A stretch of DNA of 64,000 bases from Rhodospirillaceae bacterium LM-1 (GTDB taxonomy: Bacteria; Pseudomonadota; Alphaproteobacteria; Rhodospirillales; WMHbin7). Below, one piece after another: positions 1 to 9,377 of the stretch. The DNA is taken from positions 229,073 through 293,072 of the forward strand of contig CACUVI010000028.1 in the NCBI GenBank assembly GCA_902725215.1. The letters run 5' to 3'. Numbering within the stretch: the stretch's first letter is position 1; every line of letters begins with the position of its first letter. The translations under genes were made by a program, and so were the position numbers. Below the pieces are notes generated by a model that was not told the DNA's origin, did no database searches, and was given only the letters and a program-made list of their open reading frames with translations.

Positions 1-191
1 TCTTTGGCGGCGGCGACATATTCCTCGGGCGGCCAAACCAGGACCATGCCGATGTGATGGGCGGCGGCTTTCTGGGCAAAGGCGCCAACCAAGCGCGCCT
101 GATGCTTCTTGGCCAATTCGATGGCGAAGGCCAGTCGGTCGGCCGAGCGCGGGCCGCGATTCAAGTGAACCAGAATATTGCGGATCGACAT
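1..191 (-). CDS. Universal stress protein (UspA family), N-terminal part
   Basis: This is the first 63 codons of a minus-strand gene that leaves the window at base 1. The translation begins MSIRNILVHLNRGPRS and continues with AFAIELAKKHQARLVGAFAQ, the first beta strand and helix of the UspA alpha/beta fold, in which proteins start with a short strand like 'ILVHL' and then a long amphipathic helix. GGAG lies 8 bases before the ATG at 191. UspA proteins are cytoplasmic, often bind ATP and support stress survival. The ATP-binding glycine loop would lie in the missing C-terminal part, so nucleotide binding cannot be judged. The family call is fairly safe; the exact role is not known. Confidence 0.75.
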   Translation of the reverse strand, partial: MSIRNILVHLNRGPRSADRLAFAIELAKKHQARLVGAFAQKAAAHHIGMVLVWPPEEYVAAAK

Positions 192-291
192 TAAGGCTTC
201 TCCATTCCGGGGGCGTCATCATTATTTGTGGCTTAATATAAATCCAAACAGGCAAGACAAGAAGACCGAATCGCGGCACGGCGAACAAGTT

Positions 292-2127
292 TCACTTTCT
301 TTTACAGTCCGTTAGACGTTTCTTTGGCAAGGCGGCGGTCCCAAGCCCGCCCAACTGGTTAATGCCGTTTCCGATCAATTCCTTGCGGCCCATGCCGATC
401 AGGGCTTCCTTGAGCAAATGGGCGTTTTCGGGGTCGTGCCAGCGCAGAAAGGCCTTATGAATGCGCCGCTGGCGTCCGCCCTTGGGGACATAAACGGGCT
501 TGAGATCGGGCGTCAGCGGATTAAGGCCAGTATGATACATGGCGGTGGCCAGCGACATGGGCGAGGGCAGGAAGGTCTGCACCTGATCAAGCTTCAACCC
601 ATGGCGTTTCAACCACAGGGCCAGTTTCAGCATATCCTGATCGGTGGTGCCGGGATGGGCGGCGATGAAATAGGGGATCAGGTAAAGCGGCTTGCCCGCC
701 TTGCGGGCCGCACTTAGGAAGCGGGCCTGGAACTTCTCGTAGACAGAGACGCCCGGCTTCATCATATGGGCCAGCGGCCCCGCTTCGGTATGTTCTGGGG
801 CCACCTTCAGATAGCCGCCCACGTGATGCGCCGCCAACTCGTCGATATAGTCGGGGCATTCCAGCGCCAGATCGTAGCGCAGGCCGGAAGCGATCAGCAC
901 TTTCTTGATGCCGGGACGATTGCGGGCTTGGCGGTACAGACTTAATAGCGGGCCGTGATCGGTGATCAGATTCTTGCAGATGGTGGGATGAACGCAGGAC
1001 AGGCGCTTGCATATCGCCAAGATGCGGTCTTCCTTGCAGCCCAGGCGGTACATGTTGGCGGTGGGACCGCCCAGGTCCGAGATGACGCCGGTAAAGCCCT
1101 TCATGCGGGCTTGCATCTGCTCGATTTCGCGCAGCACCGAGCCTTCGGAACGGCTTTGCACGATGCGCCCTTCATGTTCGGTGATCGAGCAGAAGCTGCA
1201 TCCGCCAAAGCAGCCGCGCAGAATGTTGATGGAAAAGCGGATCATCTCCCAGGCCGGAATGCGCGCATTGCCATAGCTGGGATGAGGGGCGCGGGCGTAG
1301 GGCAGTTCGTAGATGCGGTCCAGCTCGGGGCTGGATAGCGGCAGCGGCGGCGGATTGACCACCACCAGCTTGTCGCCATGCGGCTGCGCCAGCGTTTTGG
1401 CGTTGTGGGGGTTGCTTTCCTGATGCATGCGCCGCGACGCAAGCGCATAGTTTCTGGGGTCTTTGCTGACCTCTTCGAACGAGGGCAGGCGGATGGAATT
1501 GGGAATTTCCTGAATCGGAGAAAGATAGACGGTGCCGCGGATATCGCGCATCTGTCTTGGATGTTCGCCCGCTTGGGCGCGCTTGGCGATTTCGACGATG
1601 GCGCGTTCCGCATTGCCGTAAACCAACAGGTCGGCCTTGGCGTCGGGCAGAATCGAGCGGCGCACTTTCTCGGACCAGTAATCGAAGTGAGCCAAGCGTC
1701 TTAGCGACGCCTCGATGCCGCCCAGCACGATGGGAACGTCCTTGAACGCCTCGCGGCAACGCTGCGCATAGACGTTCGCGGCGCGGTCGGGGCGCATGCC
1801 CGCCTTGCCATCCGGCGTATAGGCGTCGTCCGAGCGGATGCGCTTTTCCGACGTATAGCGGTTGACCATGGAATCCATGTTGCCAGCCGTCACGCCGAAA
1901 AACAGATTGGGCTTGCCCAGTTTCTTGAAATCCTCGGCGCTGTTCCAATCGGGCTGCGCAATGATGCCGACCGTGAAACCCTCGGCCTCCAGCAAACGCC
2001 CGATCAGGGCGGCTCCGAAACTGGGGTGATCAATATAGGCGTCTCCGGTCACCAGGACGATGTCGACCGTCTCCCAGCCAAGCTGATTCATTTCGGCCTT
2101 GGTCATGGGCAGGAAAGGGGCGGTCAT
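292..2127 (-). CDS. YgiQ-family radical SAM protein (UPF0313)
   Basis: The protein has about 611 residues from the ATG at 2127; a TTG at 2172 would add 15 residues but the family homology begins near [16 protein letters not shown]. The radical SAM cluster motif CFGGCSFC places the three iron-sulfur cysteines at about residues 306, 310 and 313. Other conserved blocks are [14 protein letters not shown] at the N terminus (a cobalamin-binding-like region), [28 protein letters not shown] sequence, and [10 protein letters not shown]. It closely resembles E. coli YgiQ along its length, but is shorter at the C terminus. Radical SAM enzymes cleave S-adenosylmethionine to start radical chemistry; the substrate of YgiQ is not established. 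It stands alone between the stress protein and the chemotaxis receptor. Confidence 0.88.
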   Translation of the reverse strand: MTAPFLPMTKAEMNQLGWETVDIVLVTGDAYIDHPSFGAALIGRLLEAEGFTVGIIAQPDWNSAEDFKKLGKPNLFFGVTAGNMDSMVNRYTSEKRIRSDDAYTPDGKAGMRPDRAANVYAQRCREAFKDVPIVLGGIEASLRRLAHFDYWSEKVRRSILPDAKADLLVYGNAERAIVEIAKRAQAGEHPRQMRDIRGTVYLSPIQEIPNSIRLPSFEEVSKDPRNYALASRRMHQESNPHNAKTLAQPHGDKLVVVNPPPLPLSSPELDRIYELPYARAPHPSYGNARIPAWEMIRFSINILRGCFGGCSFCSITEHEGRIVQSRSEGSVLREIEQMQARMKGFTGVISDLGGPTANMYRLGCKEDRILAICKRLSCVHPTICKNLITDHGPLLSLYRQARNRPGIKKVLIASGLRYDLALECPDYIDELAAHHVGGYLKVAPEHTEAGPLAHMMKPGVSVYEKFQARFLSAARKAGKPLYLIPYFIAAHPGTTDQDMLKLALWLKRHGLKLDQVQTFLPSPMSLATAMYHTGLNPLTPDLKPVYVPKGGRQRRIHKAFLRWHDPENAHLLKEALIGMGRKELIGNGINQLGGLGTAALPKKRLTDCKRK

Positions 2128-2177
2128 GGCGGGCACGCAAATCAATTCAAGCACACCGCTTCTCGCGTGCAAGGCAC

Positions 2178-2214
2178 GCGCGCGAGCCTCCCGGCGAGCG
2201 GGAGCCTAGCGCGC
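2178..2214. terminator. Imperfect GC-rich hairpin, possible terminator
   Basis: The perfect inner stem CTCCCG (2188-2193) and CGGGAG (2199-2204) has a 5-base loop, and GCGCGC blocks at 2178-2183 and 2209-2214 can extend it with an internal mismatch. It lies just past the stop codon of the minus-strand chemotaxis gene, where a terminator is expected, but no T-run follows, so intrinsic termination is only a possibility. Confidence 0.35.
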
Positions 2215-2250
2215 ACAGCGCGCGCCCGGCGCTTGAGGGCAGATTATATC

Positions 2251-3636
2251 CTACACATAACCCATGCGAAAGCCGCCCCAGTGACGCCCCTTGACCATGA
2301 TGGGGGCCGAGCAATCTTTCATCATCACCATATTGCCGCCGCCCATGTCGCGCTTGTAGGTTTTCAGCAGAAAGGATTTCTGGTTTTTGGCGGCGGCCAG
2401 CCCGGCGGGATCGTTGAAAAGACGCCGGTTGCGGCAATTGGCGGTGTTCCAGGCGGGATCGCCCGCTTTCTGGGCCTGGGAGTATTTCTTGTTGTGGGTG
2501 GGCAGGTATCCGTTGCGATCCACGGCGGCGCAAAAAATGATGCGGTCGCTGCCGTTCAGCAGGGGTTCTTGAATTCCCGGCAGCATTTGATCGGCGAATT
2601 CGGTGAAGCGCGCCATCAATTGCTGGGGATCGGTGCCGCCGATGGGGCGATAGCTCTCGTCGAACAAGGCGTCAAGACCGATCCGTCCCGTCTCAACCGC
2701 CTCTTCGAACAGGGCGCCAATTTTAGCCGCGGCGTCTTGCACCATGCGGATGAAGGGCGAATCCGGCAGATCGATGCCGACGCTCATCGACACTTCGATC
2801 AACGTTTCCGATTCCGCCATCAGCTTGTCGAGGCGCCCGTTGGCGTCATGCAGACGTTCGCTTTCCTCGCGGATATCGACATTGATGGCGGCGATGGTGT
2901 CTGTCATGCGCAAGCGGTCGGATTCCCCCGACTGGCCCGCATGCACGATTTCCTCGATATGTTCGTGCAGCAGGCCGAACAAGGTTTGCGTGTCATCGAC
3001 GAAGCCCGACAGATCGTCGGTGGATGACATCACCTTGTCGGCGCAGGCTAGGCTGGTGGCGTTCTCCTGGGTCACTTTGCCACTTAGATCGTTCAGTTCG
3101 CGCACGGTAGAGGAAATCATCTGGGTGGCGTCGCTGGTTTGGGCGGCCAAGGCCTTGACCTCGCTGGCGACCACGGCGAAGCCCTTGCCCATCTCGCCCG
3201 CCCTGGCGGCTTCGATGGTGGCGTTCAGGGCCAGCATGCGAGTCTGGCGAGCAATGGCTTCGATGCGCTCGGACACGCCCTCGACCCTGGAAAGCGATTC
3301 GGTAAGCGCGTTCATGTGGCTTTCCGTGCGCTTCACGCCATCGACCAGGGTCTGGATCGAGCTTCTGGCCAAAGTCAGCGAGTTTTGCGATTCCTGCGTG
3401 ATGTCGGAAACCGATTCCGAAACCTGCTGGGCCAGGCCTGCCGTCTCGCCCAGCTTGGCGTTGGTGTCGGCCAATCCGCCCGCGACGGAATTCAGCATGT
3501 CGACTTGCTTGGCCTGATCCGCGAAATGTTTCGCGATGCTGTCGATATCAAGGGCGACGGCGGCCAGTTGTGTCCAAATGCCGCCAATCGCTTGTCCAAT
3601 GACTGCGTTCGATCCTACGTTCCCATCAAGAGCCAT
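2251..3636 (-). CDS. Soluble methyl-accepting chemotaxis protein with C-terminal sensor-like region
   Basis: This 461-residue protein carries the MCP signalling domain in its N-terminal half: the hairpin tip is around [20 protein letters not shown] followed by [15 protein letters not shown], at about residues 125-165. I see no transmembrane segment and no HAMP domain, so it should be cytoplasmic. The C-terminal part (about 340-461) has the conserved string [18 protein letters not shown] and ends [12 protein letters not shown], a sensor-like region found at the C terminus of many alphaproteobacterial receptors. The domain order is therefore the reverse of a classical receptor. The start at 3636 has a strong ribosome site, GAAGGAGAGG. 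It should signal to CheA through the tip; the ligand cannot be read from the sequence. Confidence 0.88.
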   Translation of the reverse strand: MALDGNVGSNAVIGQAIGGIWTQLAAVALDIDSIAKHFADQAKQVDMLNSVAGGLADTNAKLGETAGLAQQVSESVSDITQESQNSLTLARSSIQTLVDGVKRTESHMNALTESLSRVEGVSERIEAIARQTRMLALNATIEAARAGEMGKGFAVVASEVKALAAQTSDATQMISSTVRELNDLSGKVTQENATSLACADKVMSSTDDLSGFVDDTQTLFGLLHEHIEEIVHAGQSGESDRLRMTDTIAAINVDIREESERLHDANGRLDKLMAESETLIEVSMSVGIDLPDSPFIRMVQDAAAKIGALFEEAVETGRIGLDALFDESYRPIGGTDPQQLMARFTEFADQMLPGIQEPLLNGSDRIIFCAAVDRNGYLPTHNKKYSQAQKAGDPAWNTANCRNRRLFNDPAGLAAAKNQKSFLLKTYKRDMGGGNMVMMKDCSAPIMVKGRHWGGFRMGYV

Positions 3637-3703
3637 GTTGCCTCTCCTTCTTTTGAAGAAAGGCTACAGGCAAAATTACGCGAATAGTACGATAATCTTA
3701 TAT

Positions 3704-3717
3704 TTCGCAGTTGCGAA
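3704..3717. promoter_or_regulatory. 14-bp palindrome in the chemotaxis gene promoter region
   Basis: TTCGCAGTTGCGAA is two perfect 6-bp inverted arms around GT, set in an AT-rich stretch (about 3680-3775) 68-81 bases upstream of the chemotaxis receptor start. It could be an operator for a dimeric regulator. A TATAAG-like -10 lies next to it on the minus strand, but I find no convincing -35. Confidence 0.35.
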
Positions 3718-3760
3718 TAACTCTCTTAAATTATTCAAGAAATTACTTTCAAAAATTTCT

Positions 3761-4204
3761 TTAAGTGATCAATCTCATAGGAGTCATTTCAGACAAGTTA
3801 AAACCATGGCGGGCGTAGAAACGCTGTGCCGGTTCGTTCAATCGGTCGGTCAGCAGCGTGATGCGGCCAAATCCTTGCGCGCGGGCATAGGCGACGGCAT
3901 GCGCCAGCAGTTTGGAACCCAGGCCCCGCCCGCGCTGGTCGGCGCGGACCACCATATCCTCCAGCCAGCAGACCGGCTGACCCATGGCCGTGCTGACGGT
4001 GAACAGCAGGCTGACCATGCCGGTTACCGCTCCCGTCTCGTCGCGAGCCACGAACAATTGTCCAACCTGCGGGTTGGACAAGATCAGCGACAGGCCGCGC
4101 TCTTGCTTCGACCGGTCGGGCGAGAAATCGGCCTCTTGGTCGAATAGCGACAACAAAAGATCGGTCATGCCCTGGAGATCATTTTCGGCGGCGTTGAAAA
4201 TCAT
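3761..4204 (-). CDS. GNAT-family N-acetyltransferase
   Basis: A 147-residue GNAT acetyltransferase. The acetyl-CoA pyrophosphate-binding loop is read in VVRADQRGRGLGSKLL, preceded by the beta4 strand 'VCWLEDMVV' and followed by the beta5 region GFGRITLLTD and AQRFYARHGF, the usual motif B of the family. I chose the ATG at 4204 over the TTG at 4225 because GGAAAGG sits just upstream of it. The substrate (small amine or protein N terminus) is not predictable. The gene follows trxA on the same strand past a terminator and precedes the chemotaxis receptor. Confidence 0.82.
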   Translation of the reverse strand: MIFNAAENDLQGMTDLLLSLFDQEADFSPDRSKQERGLSLILSNPQVGQLFVARDETGAVTGMVSLLFTVSTAMGQPVCWLEDMVVRADQRGRGLGSKLLAHAVAYARAQGFGRITLLTDRLNEPAQRFYARHGFNLSEMTPMRLIT

Positions 4205-4225
4205 CTTGTCCCTTTCCGGCAGCAA

Positions 4226-4253
4226 AAAGGCCGCACCCTTCGGCGCGGCCTTT
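4226..4253 (-). terminator. Rho-independent terminator of trxA
   Basis: Read on the minus strand: AAAGGCCGC, a 10-base loop, GCGGCCTTT, then a run of T. The 9-bp perfect stem with T-tract lies about 20 bases past the trxA stop codon and just before the ribosome site of the downstream acetyltransferase gene. Confidence 0.85.
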
Positions 4254-4273
4254 GCACGTCAACGCATCTGGTC

Positions 4274-4588
4274 TTACAGGGCTGAATCGACCCATTCATA
4301 CAGTTTGCTCTTGGGCAGGGCGCCGATCTTGGTCGCCGCCACCTGGCCGTTCTTGAAGATCATCAGCGTGGGAATGCCGCGCACGCCGTACTTCGAGGGC
4401 GTGGCCGGGTTCTCGTCGATATTGACCTTGGCGACGCTGATCTTGGCGGCATAGTCCTTCGACAGTTCTTCCAGCGCCGGCGCGATCTGGCGGCAAGGCC
4501 CGCACCATTCGGCCCAAAAATCGACCAGAACGGGACCAGGGGCCTTCAACACCTCGGCTTCGAAATCGGCGTCAGTAACCTGCTTCAT
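4274..4588 (-). CDS. trxA: Thioredoxin
   Basis: A 104-residue thioredoxin, the usual length for the single-domain cytoplasmic protein. The active site WCGPC is at residues 28-32 (redox cysteines 29 and 32), in the normal setting [21 protein letters not shown]. The cis-proline is in [11 protein letters not shown]. It reduces disulfides in target proteins and is recycled by thioredoxin reductase with NADPH. The ATG at 4588 (MKQVTDADF) is chosen because family proteins begin there; AAGGA is 9 bases upstream. An upstream in-frame start would add 19 residues with no family support. The gene has its own terminator, so it is probably monocistronic. Confidence 0.95.
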   Translation of the reverse strand: MKQVTDADFEAEVLKAPGPVLVDFWAEWCGPCRQIAPALEELSKDYAAKISVAKVNIDENPATPSKYGVRGIPTLMIFKNGQVAATKIGALPKSKLYEWVDSAL

Positions 4589-4787
4589 GAGGACAAATCC
4601 TTGGCTTGGGTTTGGATGAGGTGCCGTTAAGATAGGAACGGCCAACGCAAAAATCCAGCCGAGTCTAGAAAGATGTTACCCATACGTCAAGGGACAGAAC
4701 GACAACTCCTTGAATTCGTTGGCTTGACTTAGGCGGCTTGACTGCAAGCGCGGCCCAACTAGGATGACGCCGTCCAAATCGACTTCC

Positions 4788-4973
4788 CCCGGGAGAGACT
4801 GGCTGACCCCAGCGCCGAAGGAGCAACCGCCCCTGGAAACTCTCAGGCAAAAGGACCGGGAGAAGAGGACATCTGGAAAGCAGGCCGCCGTTCTTTTTCA
4901 ATGCGGCGCCTCACCGAAGAAGTAAGCCGGTGTCTGCATCGGTGAATCTTTCAGGTCGCACGGACAGAGGGGG
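4788..4973 (+). promoter_or_regulatory. Tandem glycine riboswitch upstream of gcvT
   Basis: Two consecutive aptamers fit the glycine (gcvT) riboswitch pattern. Aptamer 1 (about 4788-4864) has CGGGAGAGACTGGCTG, then GCGCCGAAGGAGCAA, then CTCTCAGGCAAAAGGACCG closing with GGGAG. Aptamer 2 (about 4870-4973) has GGAAAGCAGGCCGCC, then CACCGAAGAAGTAAG, then ATCTTTCAGGTCGCACGGAC. The two are joined by a short linker, as in the cooperative tandem class. It sits 40 bases before the gcvT start, so glycine binding should switch on the glycine-cleavage operon. The stretch 4589-4787 between trxA and the riboswitch should hold divergent promoters, but I see no clear boxes. Confidence 0.93.
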
Positions 4974-5015
4974 GCGCAAAGTGGACTCTGCCGCTGCCCC
5001 GAAAGGATTCCGTCC

Positions 5016-6128
5016 GTGAGCTTGCCAGACGATCTTAAAACGACTCCGCTTTACCATCTGCATCAGGAATTGGGCGGCAAGCTGGTGCCCTTTGCCGGTT
5101 ACGCCATGCCGGTCAATTATCCGATGGGCGTGCTGAAGGAGCATCTGCATACCCGCGCCCATGCCGGTCTGTTCGACGTGTCGCATATGGGCGTGGTGTC
5201 GCTGCTGGGCGAGCATGCCGACAAAGCGCTGGAAACCCTGGTTCCCGCCGATATCTGCGGACTGGGCGTGGGCCGCCAGCGCTATACCCAATTCACCAAT
5301 GCCAGGGGCGGCATCGAAGACGATTTGATGGTGCTGCGCCTGCCCGACCGTTTGTCGTTGGTGGTCAACGCCGCTTGCAAACATCAAGACATCGCGCATC
5401 TGACGCTGCATCTGGAACCCAAGGGCATCAAGGTGGCCGCCCATTCCGACTGGGCGCTGTTGGCCTTGCAAGGACCCGGCGCCGCCCAGGCTTTGGCGCC
5501 GCTGTCGCCCGAGGCCGCCAAGCTGGTCTTCATGTCGGGCGGCGAGATGACTGTCGCGGGCGTGCCCTGTCTGGTCACCCGTTCGGGCTATACCGGCGAG
5601 GACGGTTATGAGATCGCCATGCCAGCCGACAAGTGCGAAGAGATCGCAAGGAAGCTGCTGGCCCAGCCGGGCGTCGCCCCCATCGGTTTGGGCGCCAGAG
5701 ATTCGCTGCGCCTGGAAGCCGGATTATGCCTGTACGGTTCCGACATTGACCAGACGACCAGCCCCGTCGAGGCGGGCTTGGTCTGGAGCATCGGCAAGCG
5801 CAGGCGCGAAGAAGGCGGCTTTGCGGGCGACGGCGTGATCCTGGCGCATTTGAAGAACGGCGCGGCAAGGAAGCGGGTCGGCATCAAGCCCGATGGTAAA
5901 GCTCCGGCCAGGGCGCATACGGAAATTCAGGACATGAGCGGCAAGCCCATCGGCGAAATCACCTCGGGCGGCTTCGGCCCCTCGGTCGATGGGCCGGTGG
6001 CCATGGGCTATGTCGATGCCGCCTATGCCGCGCCCGGGACGCCGGTTCAACTGATCGTGCGCGACAAGCCCATGTCGGCCCATGTCGTGGCGCTGCCGTT
6101 TTTTCCGCATCGTTATTTCAAAGGTTAG
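5016..6128 (+). CDS. gcvT: Aminomethyltransferase (glycine cleavage T protein)
   Basis: A 370-residue T protein, normal length. It transfers the methylene group from aminomethyl-lipoyl-H protein to tetrahydrofolate and releases ammonia. Typical segments are TPLYHLHQELGGKLVPFAGY at the N terminus, HTRAHAGLFDVSHMG (folate-binding region), SRSGYTGEDGYEI-like sequence and LRLEAGLCLYGSDID. The start is GTG at 5016 with AAAGGA 8 bases upstream. It is the first gene of the operon gcvT-gcvH-gcvPA-gcvPB and lies directly behind the glycine riboswitch, so its expression should rise with glycine. Confidence 0.96.
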   Translation: MSLPDDLKTTPLYHLHQELGGKLVPFAGYAMPVNYPMGVLKEHLHTRAHAGLFDVSHMGVVSLLGEHADKALETLVPADICGLGVGRQRYTQFTNARGGIEDDLMVLRLPDRLSLVVNAACKHQDIAHLTLHLEPKGIKVAAHSDWALLALQGPGAAQALAPLSPEAAKLVFMSGGEMTVAGVPCLVTRSGYTGEDGYEIAMPADKCEEIARKLLAQPGVAPIGLGARDSLRLEAGLCLYGSDIDQTTSPVEAGLVWSIGKRRREEGGFAGDGVILAHLKNGAARKRVGIKPDGKAPARAHTEIQDMSGKPIGEITSGGFGPSVDGPVAMGYVDAAYAAPGTPVQLIVRDKPMSAHVVALPFFPHRYFKG

Positions 6129-6140
6129 AAGGGGACTACC

Positions 6141-6521
6141 ATGGCTGTTTTGCGCTTCACCAACGAACATGAATGGATCAGCTTTGACGAAGGCGTCGCC
6201 ACCGTCGGCATTACCGATTTCGCCGCCCATCAGTTGGGCGACATCGTTTTCGTCGAACTGCCGGAAATCGGCAAGGCCGTCGCCAAGGCGGGGCAGGCCG
6301 CCGTGGTGGAATCGGTGAAAGCCGCCAGCGAAGTCTATTCGCCAGCCAGCGGCACGGTGACCGCCATCAATCAGGCGATCGTCGATCAGCCCGGCCATGT
6401 CAACGAATCGCCCGAAGGCGACGGCTGGTTCTACAAGATGAGCCTGAATGCGCCCGGCGAATTGTCGGGCCTGATGGATAAAGCCGCTTACGACGCCTAT
6501 TTGAAAACGCTCGATCACTGA
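6141..6521 (+). CDS. gcvH: Glycine cleavage system H protein
   Basis: A 126-residue lipoyl carrier protein of the glycine cleavage complex. The lipoylated lysine lies in the family motif, seen here as [17 protein letters not shown] (about residues 57-73; the Lys of ESVKA is modified). The N-terminal block [10 protein letters not shown] is also typical. It shuttles the aminomethyl and hydride intermediates between P, T and L proteins. It follows gcvT by 12 bases and precedes gcvPA by 13, so the three are cotranscribed. No gene for the lipoamide dehydrogenase (L protein) is in the window; it is usually shared with other complexes. Confidence 0.96.
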   Translation: MAVLRFTNEHEWISFDEGVATVGITDFAAHQLGDIVFVELPEIGKAVAKAGQAAVVESVKAASEVYSPASGTVTAINQAIVDQPGHVNESPEGDGWFYKMSLNAPGELSGLMDKAAYDAYLKTLDH

Positions 6522-6534
6522 AGGGTTTCTCAAA

Positions 6535-7881
6535 ATGCGTTTCCTGCCGCTCACCGATGCCGACCGGGCCGACATGCTGAAGGCCGTTGGCGCCAAAAGC
6601 GTCGACGACCTGTTTTGCGACGTTCCAGCCCAGGCCCGTCAATCGGGCGCTTTGCCCTTGCCCAAGGGCCTGAGCGAGATGGAGGTTGAGCGCAAACTAA
6701 GCGCCATGGCGGCCAAGAACATGGCGGCTTCGGACGTGCCTTGTTTCCTGGGGGCGGGCGCTTACCGCCATCATATTCCGGCGGCCATCGACCAGTTGCT
6801 GACCAGGGGCGAATTCCTGACTGCCTACACGCCCTATCAGCCCGAAGTCAGCCAGGGCACGCTGCAATATCTGTTCGAGTTCCAGACCCAGGTGGCGCTG
6901 ATCACCGGCATGGAAGTGGCCAACGCCTCGTTGTATGACGGCGCCACCGCCTGCGCCGAGGCGGCCTTGATGGCGGCCCGCGTGACCAAGCGGGCCAAGG
7001 TGTTGATGTCGGGCAATGTGCATCCGCATTACCGCGAGGTGACGGCGACGCAGGCCAAGTTCACGCATCTTGAGGTCGAGGCGCTGGCTCCCGATCCCTT
7101 TTGCATCGAAGATTTAATGGGGCGCGTTGATTCCCAAACCGCCTGCGTGGTCGTGCAGTTGCCGGGCTTCTTCGGACAGTTGAGCGATTTTTCTGCGTTG
7201 GCGAGCGCTTGTCAGGCCGAAGGGGCGCTGCTGGTGGTGGCCGTCACCGAACCGGTGGCGCTGGGGGCCATCAAATCGCCCGGCGAGATGGGGGCCGACA
7301 TCGTGATCGGCGATGGGGCGTCGCTTGGCGTGGGGCTTAATTTCGGCGGTCCCGGCCTGGGCCTGATGGCCGTGAAGGAAAAATATGTCCGCCAGATGCC
7401 GGGCCGATTGATCGGCGAAACGGTGGATGCCGACGGCAAGCGCGGCTGGGTGCTGACCTTGTCCACGCGCGAGCAGCATATCCGGCGCGAGAAGGCGACC
7501 AGCAACATCTGCACCAATTCGGGCCTATGCGCGCTGGCCTTCTCGATGCACATGACCTTTTTGGGCGAGGCCGGTTTCACCAAGCTGGCGCAACTGAACC
7601 ATGCCAGGGCCGTGCAATTGGCCGAGCGTTTGGCGCAGGTGAAGGGCGTCAAGCTGTTGAGCAAAACCTTCTTCAACGAATTCGCCGTGCAATTGTCCAA
7701 ACCCGCCGCTCAGGTGGTGGACGCGCTGGCGGCCAAGCGCATTCTGGCGGGCGTGCCGGTCAGCCGCCTCTATCCCACCTGGCCCGAGATGGAAAATTTG
7801 ATGCTGATCGCCGTTACCGAAACCGTGACCGACGAGGACATGGACGCCCTGGTTTCGGGCCTGCAAGAGGTGCTGTCATGA
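6535..7881 (+). CDS. gcvPA: Glycine dehydrogenase (decarboxylating) subunit 1
   Basis: A 448-residue N-terminal-half P protein of the split two-subunit type. Family blocks seen are [19 protein letters not shown] at the start, [37 protein letters not shown] and [15 protein letters not shown]. This subunit lacks the pyridoxal-phosphate lysine but forms half of the active site with subunit 2; together they decarboxylate glycine and load the aminomethyl group on GcvH. Its stop overlaps the start of the next gene (ATGA at 7878), which suggests coupled translation and equal amounts of both subunits. Confidence 0.95.
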   Translation: MRFLPLTDADRADMLKAVGAKSVDDLFCDVPAQARQSGALPLPKGLSEMEVERKLSAMAAKNMAASDVPCFLGAGAYRHHIPAAIDQLLTRGEFLTAYTPYQPEVSQGTLQYLFEFQTQVALITGMEVANASLYDGATACAEAALMAARVTKRAKVLMSGNVHPHYREVTATQAKFTHLEVEALAPDPFCIEDLMGRVDSQTACVVVQLPGFFGQLSDFSALASACQAEGALLVVAVTEPVALGAIKSPGEMGADIVIGDGASLGVGLNFGGPGLGLMAVKEKYVRQMPGRLIGETVDADGKRGWVLTLSTREQHIRREKATSNICTNSGLCALAFSMHMTFLGEAGFTKLAQLNHARAVQLAERLAQVKGVKLLSKTFFNEFAVQLSKPAAQVVDALAAKRILAGVPVSRLYPTWPEMENLMLIAVTETVTDEDMDALVSGLQEVLS

Positions 7882-9377
7882 GCCTGGAAAGCTATACCGG
7901 CAATCGCGGCTTGGTGATCGAAGAACCCCTGATCTTCGAGCAAGGCGAAGCGCAGCGTTCAGGCGTCGATCTGCCCGATGTGCCTGACGTGCCCGACCGT
8001 TTGGGCGGTTTGGCCCGCAAGGGCAATATCGGCTTGCCGGGATTGGCCGAACCCGAATGCGTGCGCCATTACACGCGCTTGTCGCAAAAGAATTTCGGCA
8101 TCGACACCGGCTTCTATCCGCTGGGGTCTTGCACCATGAAGCATAATCCGCGCTTGAGCGAGAAGGCGGCGCGCCTGAACGGATTCGCCAATCTGCATCC
8201 GTTGCAGCCCGAAGCCACCACGCAAGGGGCGCTGGAAGCCATCTCGCTGTTGGGCCAATGGCTGATGGATCTGACCGGCATGTCGGCGGTGGCGATGTCG
8301 CCTGCCGCAGGCGCGCATGGCGAACTCTGCGGCTTGATGGCGATCAGGGCGGCGCTGGAAGACAAGGGCGACGCTAGGCAGATCGTGCTGGTGCCGGAAT
8401 CGGCGCATGGCACCAATCCGGCCACGGCGGCCCTGTGCGGCTATCAGGTGGTGTCGATCCCCGCCAACGAGAAGGGCCGGGTGGATGTGGCCGCCCTGAA
8501 GGCGAAGTTGGATAACAAGGTGGCGGCGCTTATGCTGACCAACCCCAACACCTGCGGCTTGTTCGAGAGCGAGATTCTGGAGATCGCTTCAGCCGTGAAG
8601 GCGGCGGGCGCTTATTTCTACTGCGATGGCGCCAATTTCAACGCCATCGTCGGGCGGGTGAAGGTGGCCGATCTGGGCATCGACGCCATGCACATCAATC
8701 TGCACAAAACCTTTTCCACCCCACATGGCGGCGGCGGGCCGGGCGCTGGCCCGGTTGTATTAAGCGAACGCTTGAAGGCCTTTGCGCCGGTGCCGTTCGT
8801 GCGCCAAGGCAAGAACGGGCTGGAACTGGTGGAACACTGCCTGGGCGAGGCTGAAAAAAGTTTCGGGCGCATGAAGGGCTTTCACGGTCAGTTCGGCGTG
8901 ATGATCCGCGCCCTTGCCTATATCCTATCGATGGGCGGCAATGGTTTGTGGCAGGCATCATCCGATGCCGTGCTGAACGCCAATTATCTGCTGGCAAGGT
9001 TGAGCGCTGAACTGACACCTTCCTTCCCCGGCCCCTGCATGCATGAAGCGTTGTTCGACGACCGCTTCTTGAAGGATACGGGCGTGACCACGCTTGATTT
9101 CGCCAAGGCGATGATCGACGAGGGCTTCCATCCCATGACCATGTATTTCCCGCTGGTGGTGCATGGCGCGTTGCTGATGGAACCCACCGAGTCCGAGAGC
9201 AAACAGACGCTGGATATCTATGTCGAAACCCTGCTGTCGTTGGCGAAGAAGGCCAAGGCGGGCAATGCGGCAGAGGATTTCAAAGCCGCCCCTCGCATGA
9301 CACCCCGCAGGCGTCTGGATGAAACCCGCGCTGCAAGGTCGCCGGTGTTGCGGTGGAAGGGAGAGGCGGTTCAGTAG
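7878..9377 (+). CDS. gcvPB: Glycine dehydrogenase (decarboxylating) subunit 2
   Basis: A 499-residue catalytic half of the split P protein. The PLP-binding lysine is in [17 protein letters not shown], preceded by [11 protein letters not shown]; other typical blocks are [15 protein letters not shown] and [14 protein letters not shown]. The reading frame is open a further 350 bases upstream, but that part is the gcvPA gene in another frame; the ATG at 7878 ([12 protein letters not shown]) overlaps the gcvPA stop by the usual ATGA. It completes the glycine-cleavage operon. Its last 7 bases overlap the 3' end of the convergent gene at 9371, and I see no terminator between them. Confidence 0.95.
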   Translation: MSLESYTGNRGLVIEEPLIFEQGEAQRSGVDLPDVPDVPDRLGGLARKGNIGLPGLAEPECVRHYTRLSQKNFGIDTGFYPLGSCTMKHNPRLSEKAARLNGFANLHPLQPEATTQGALEAISLLGQWLMDLTGMSAVAMSPAAGAHGELCGLMAIRAALEDKGDARQIVLVPESAHGTNPATAALCGYQVVSIPANEKGRVDVAALKAKLDNKVAALMLTNPNTCGLFESEILEIASAVKAAGAYFYCDGANFNAIVGRVKVADLGIDAMHINLHKTFSTPHGGGGPGAGPVVLSERLKAFAPVPFVRQGKNGLELVEHCLGEAEKSFGRMKGFHGQFGVMIRALAYILSMGGNGLWQASSDAVLNANYLLARLSAELTPSFPGPCMHEALFDDRFLKDTGVTTLDFAKAMIDEGFHPMTMYFPLVVHGALLMEPTESESKQTLDIYVETLLSLAKKAKAGNAAEDFKAAPRMTPRRRLDETRAARSPVLRWKGEAVQ

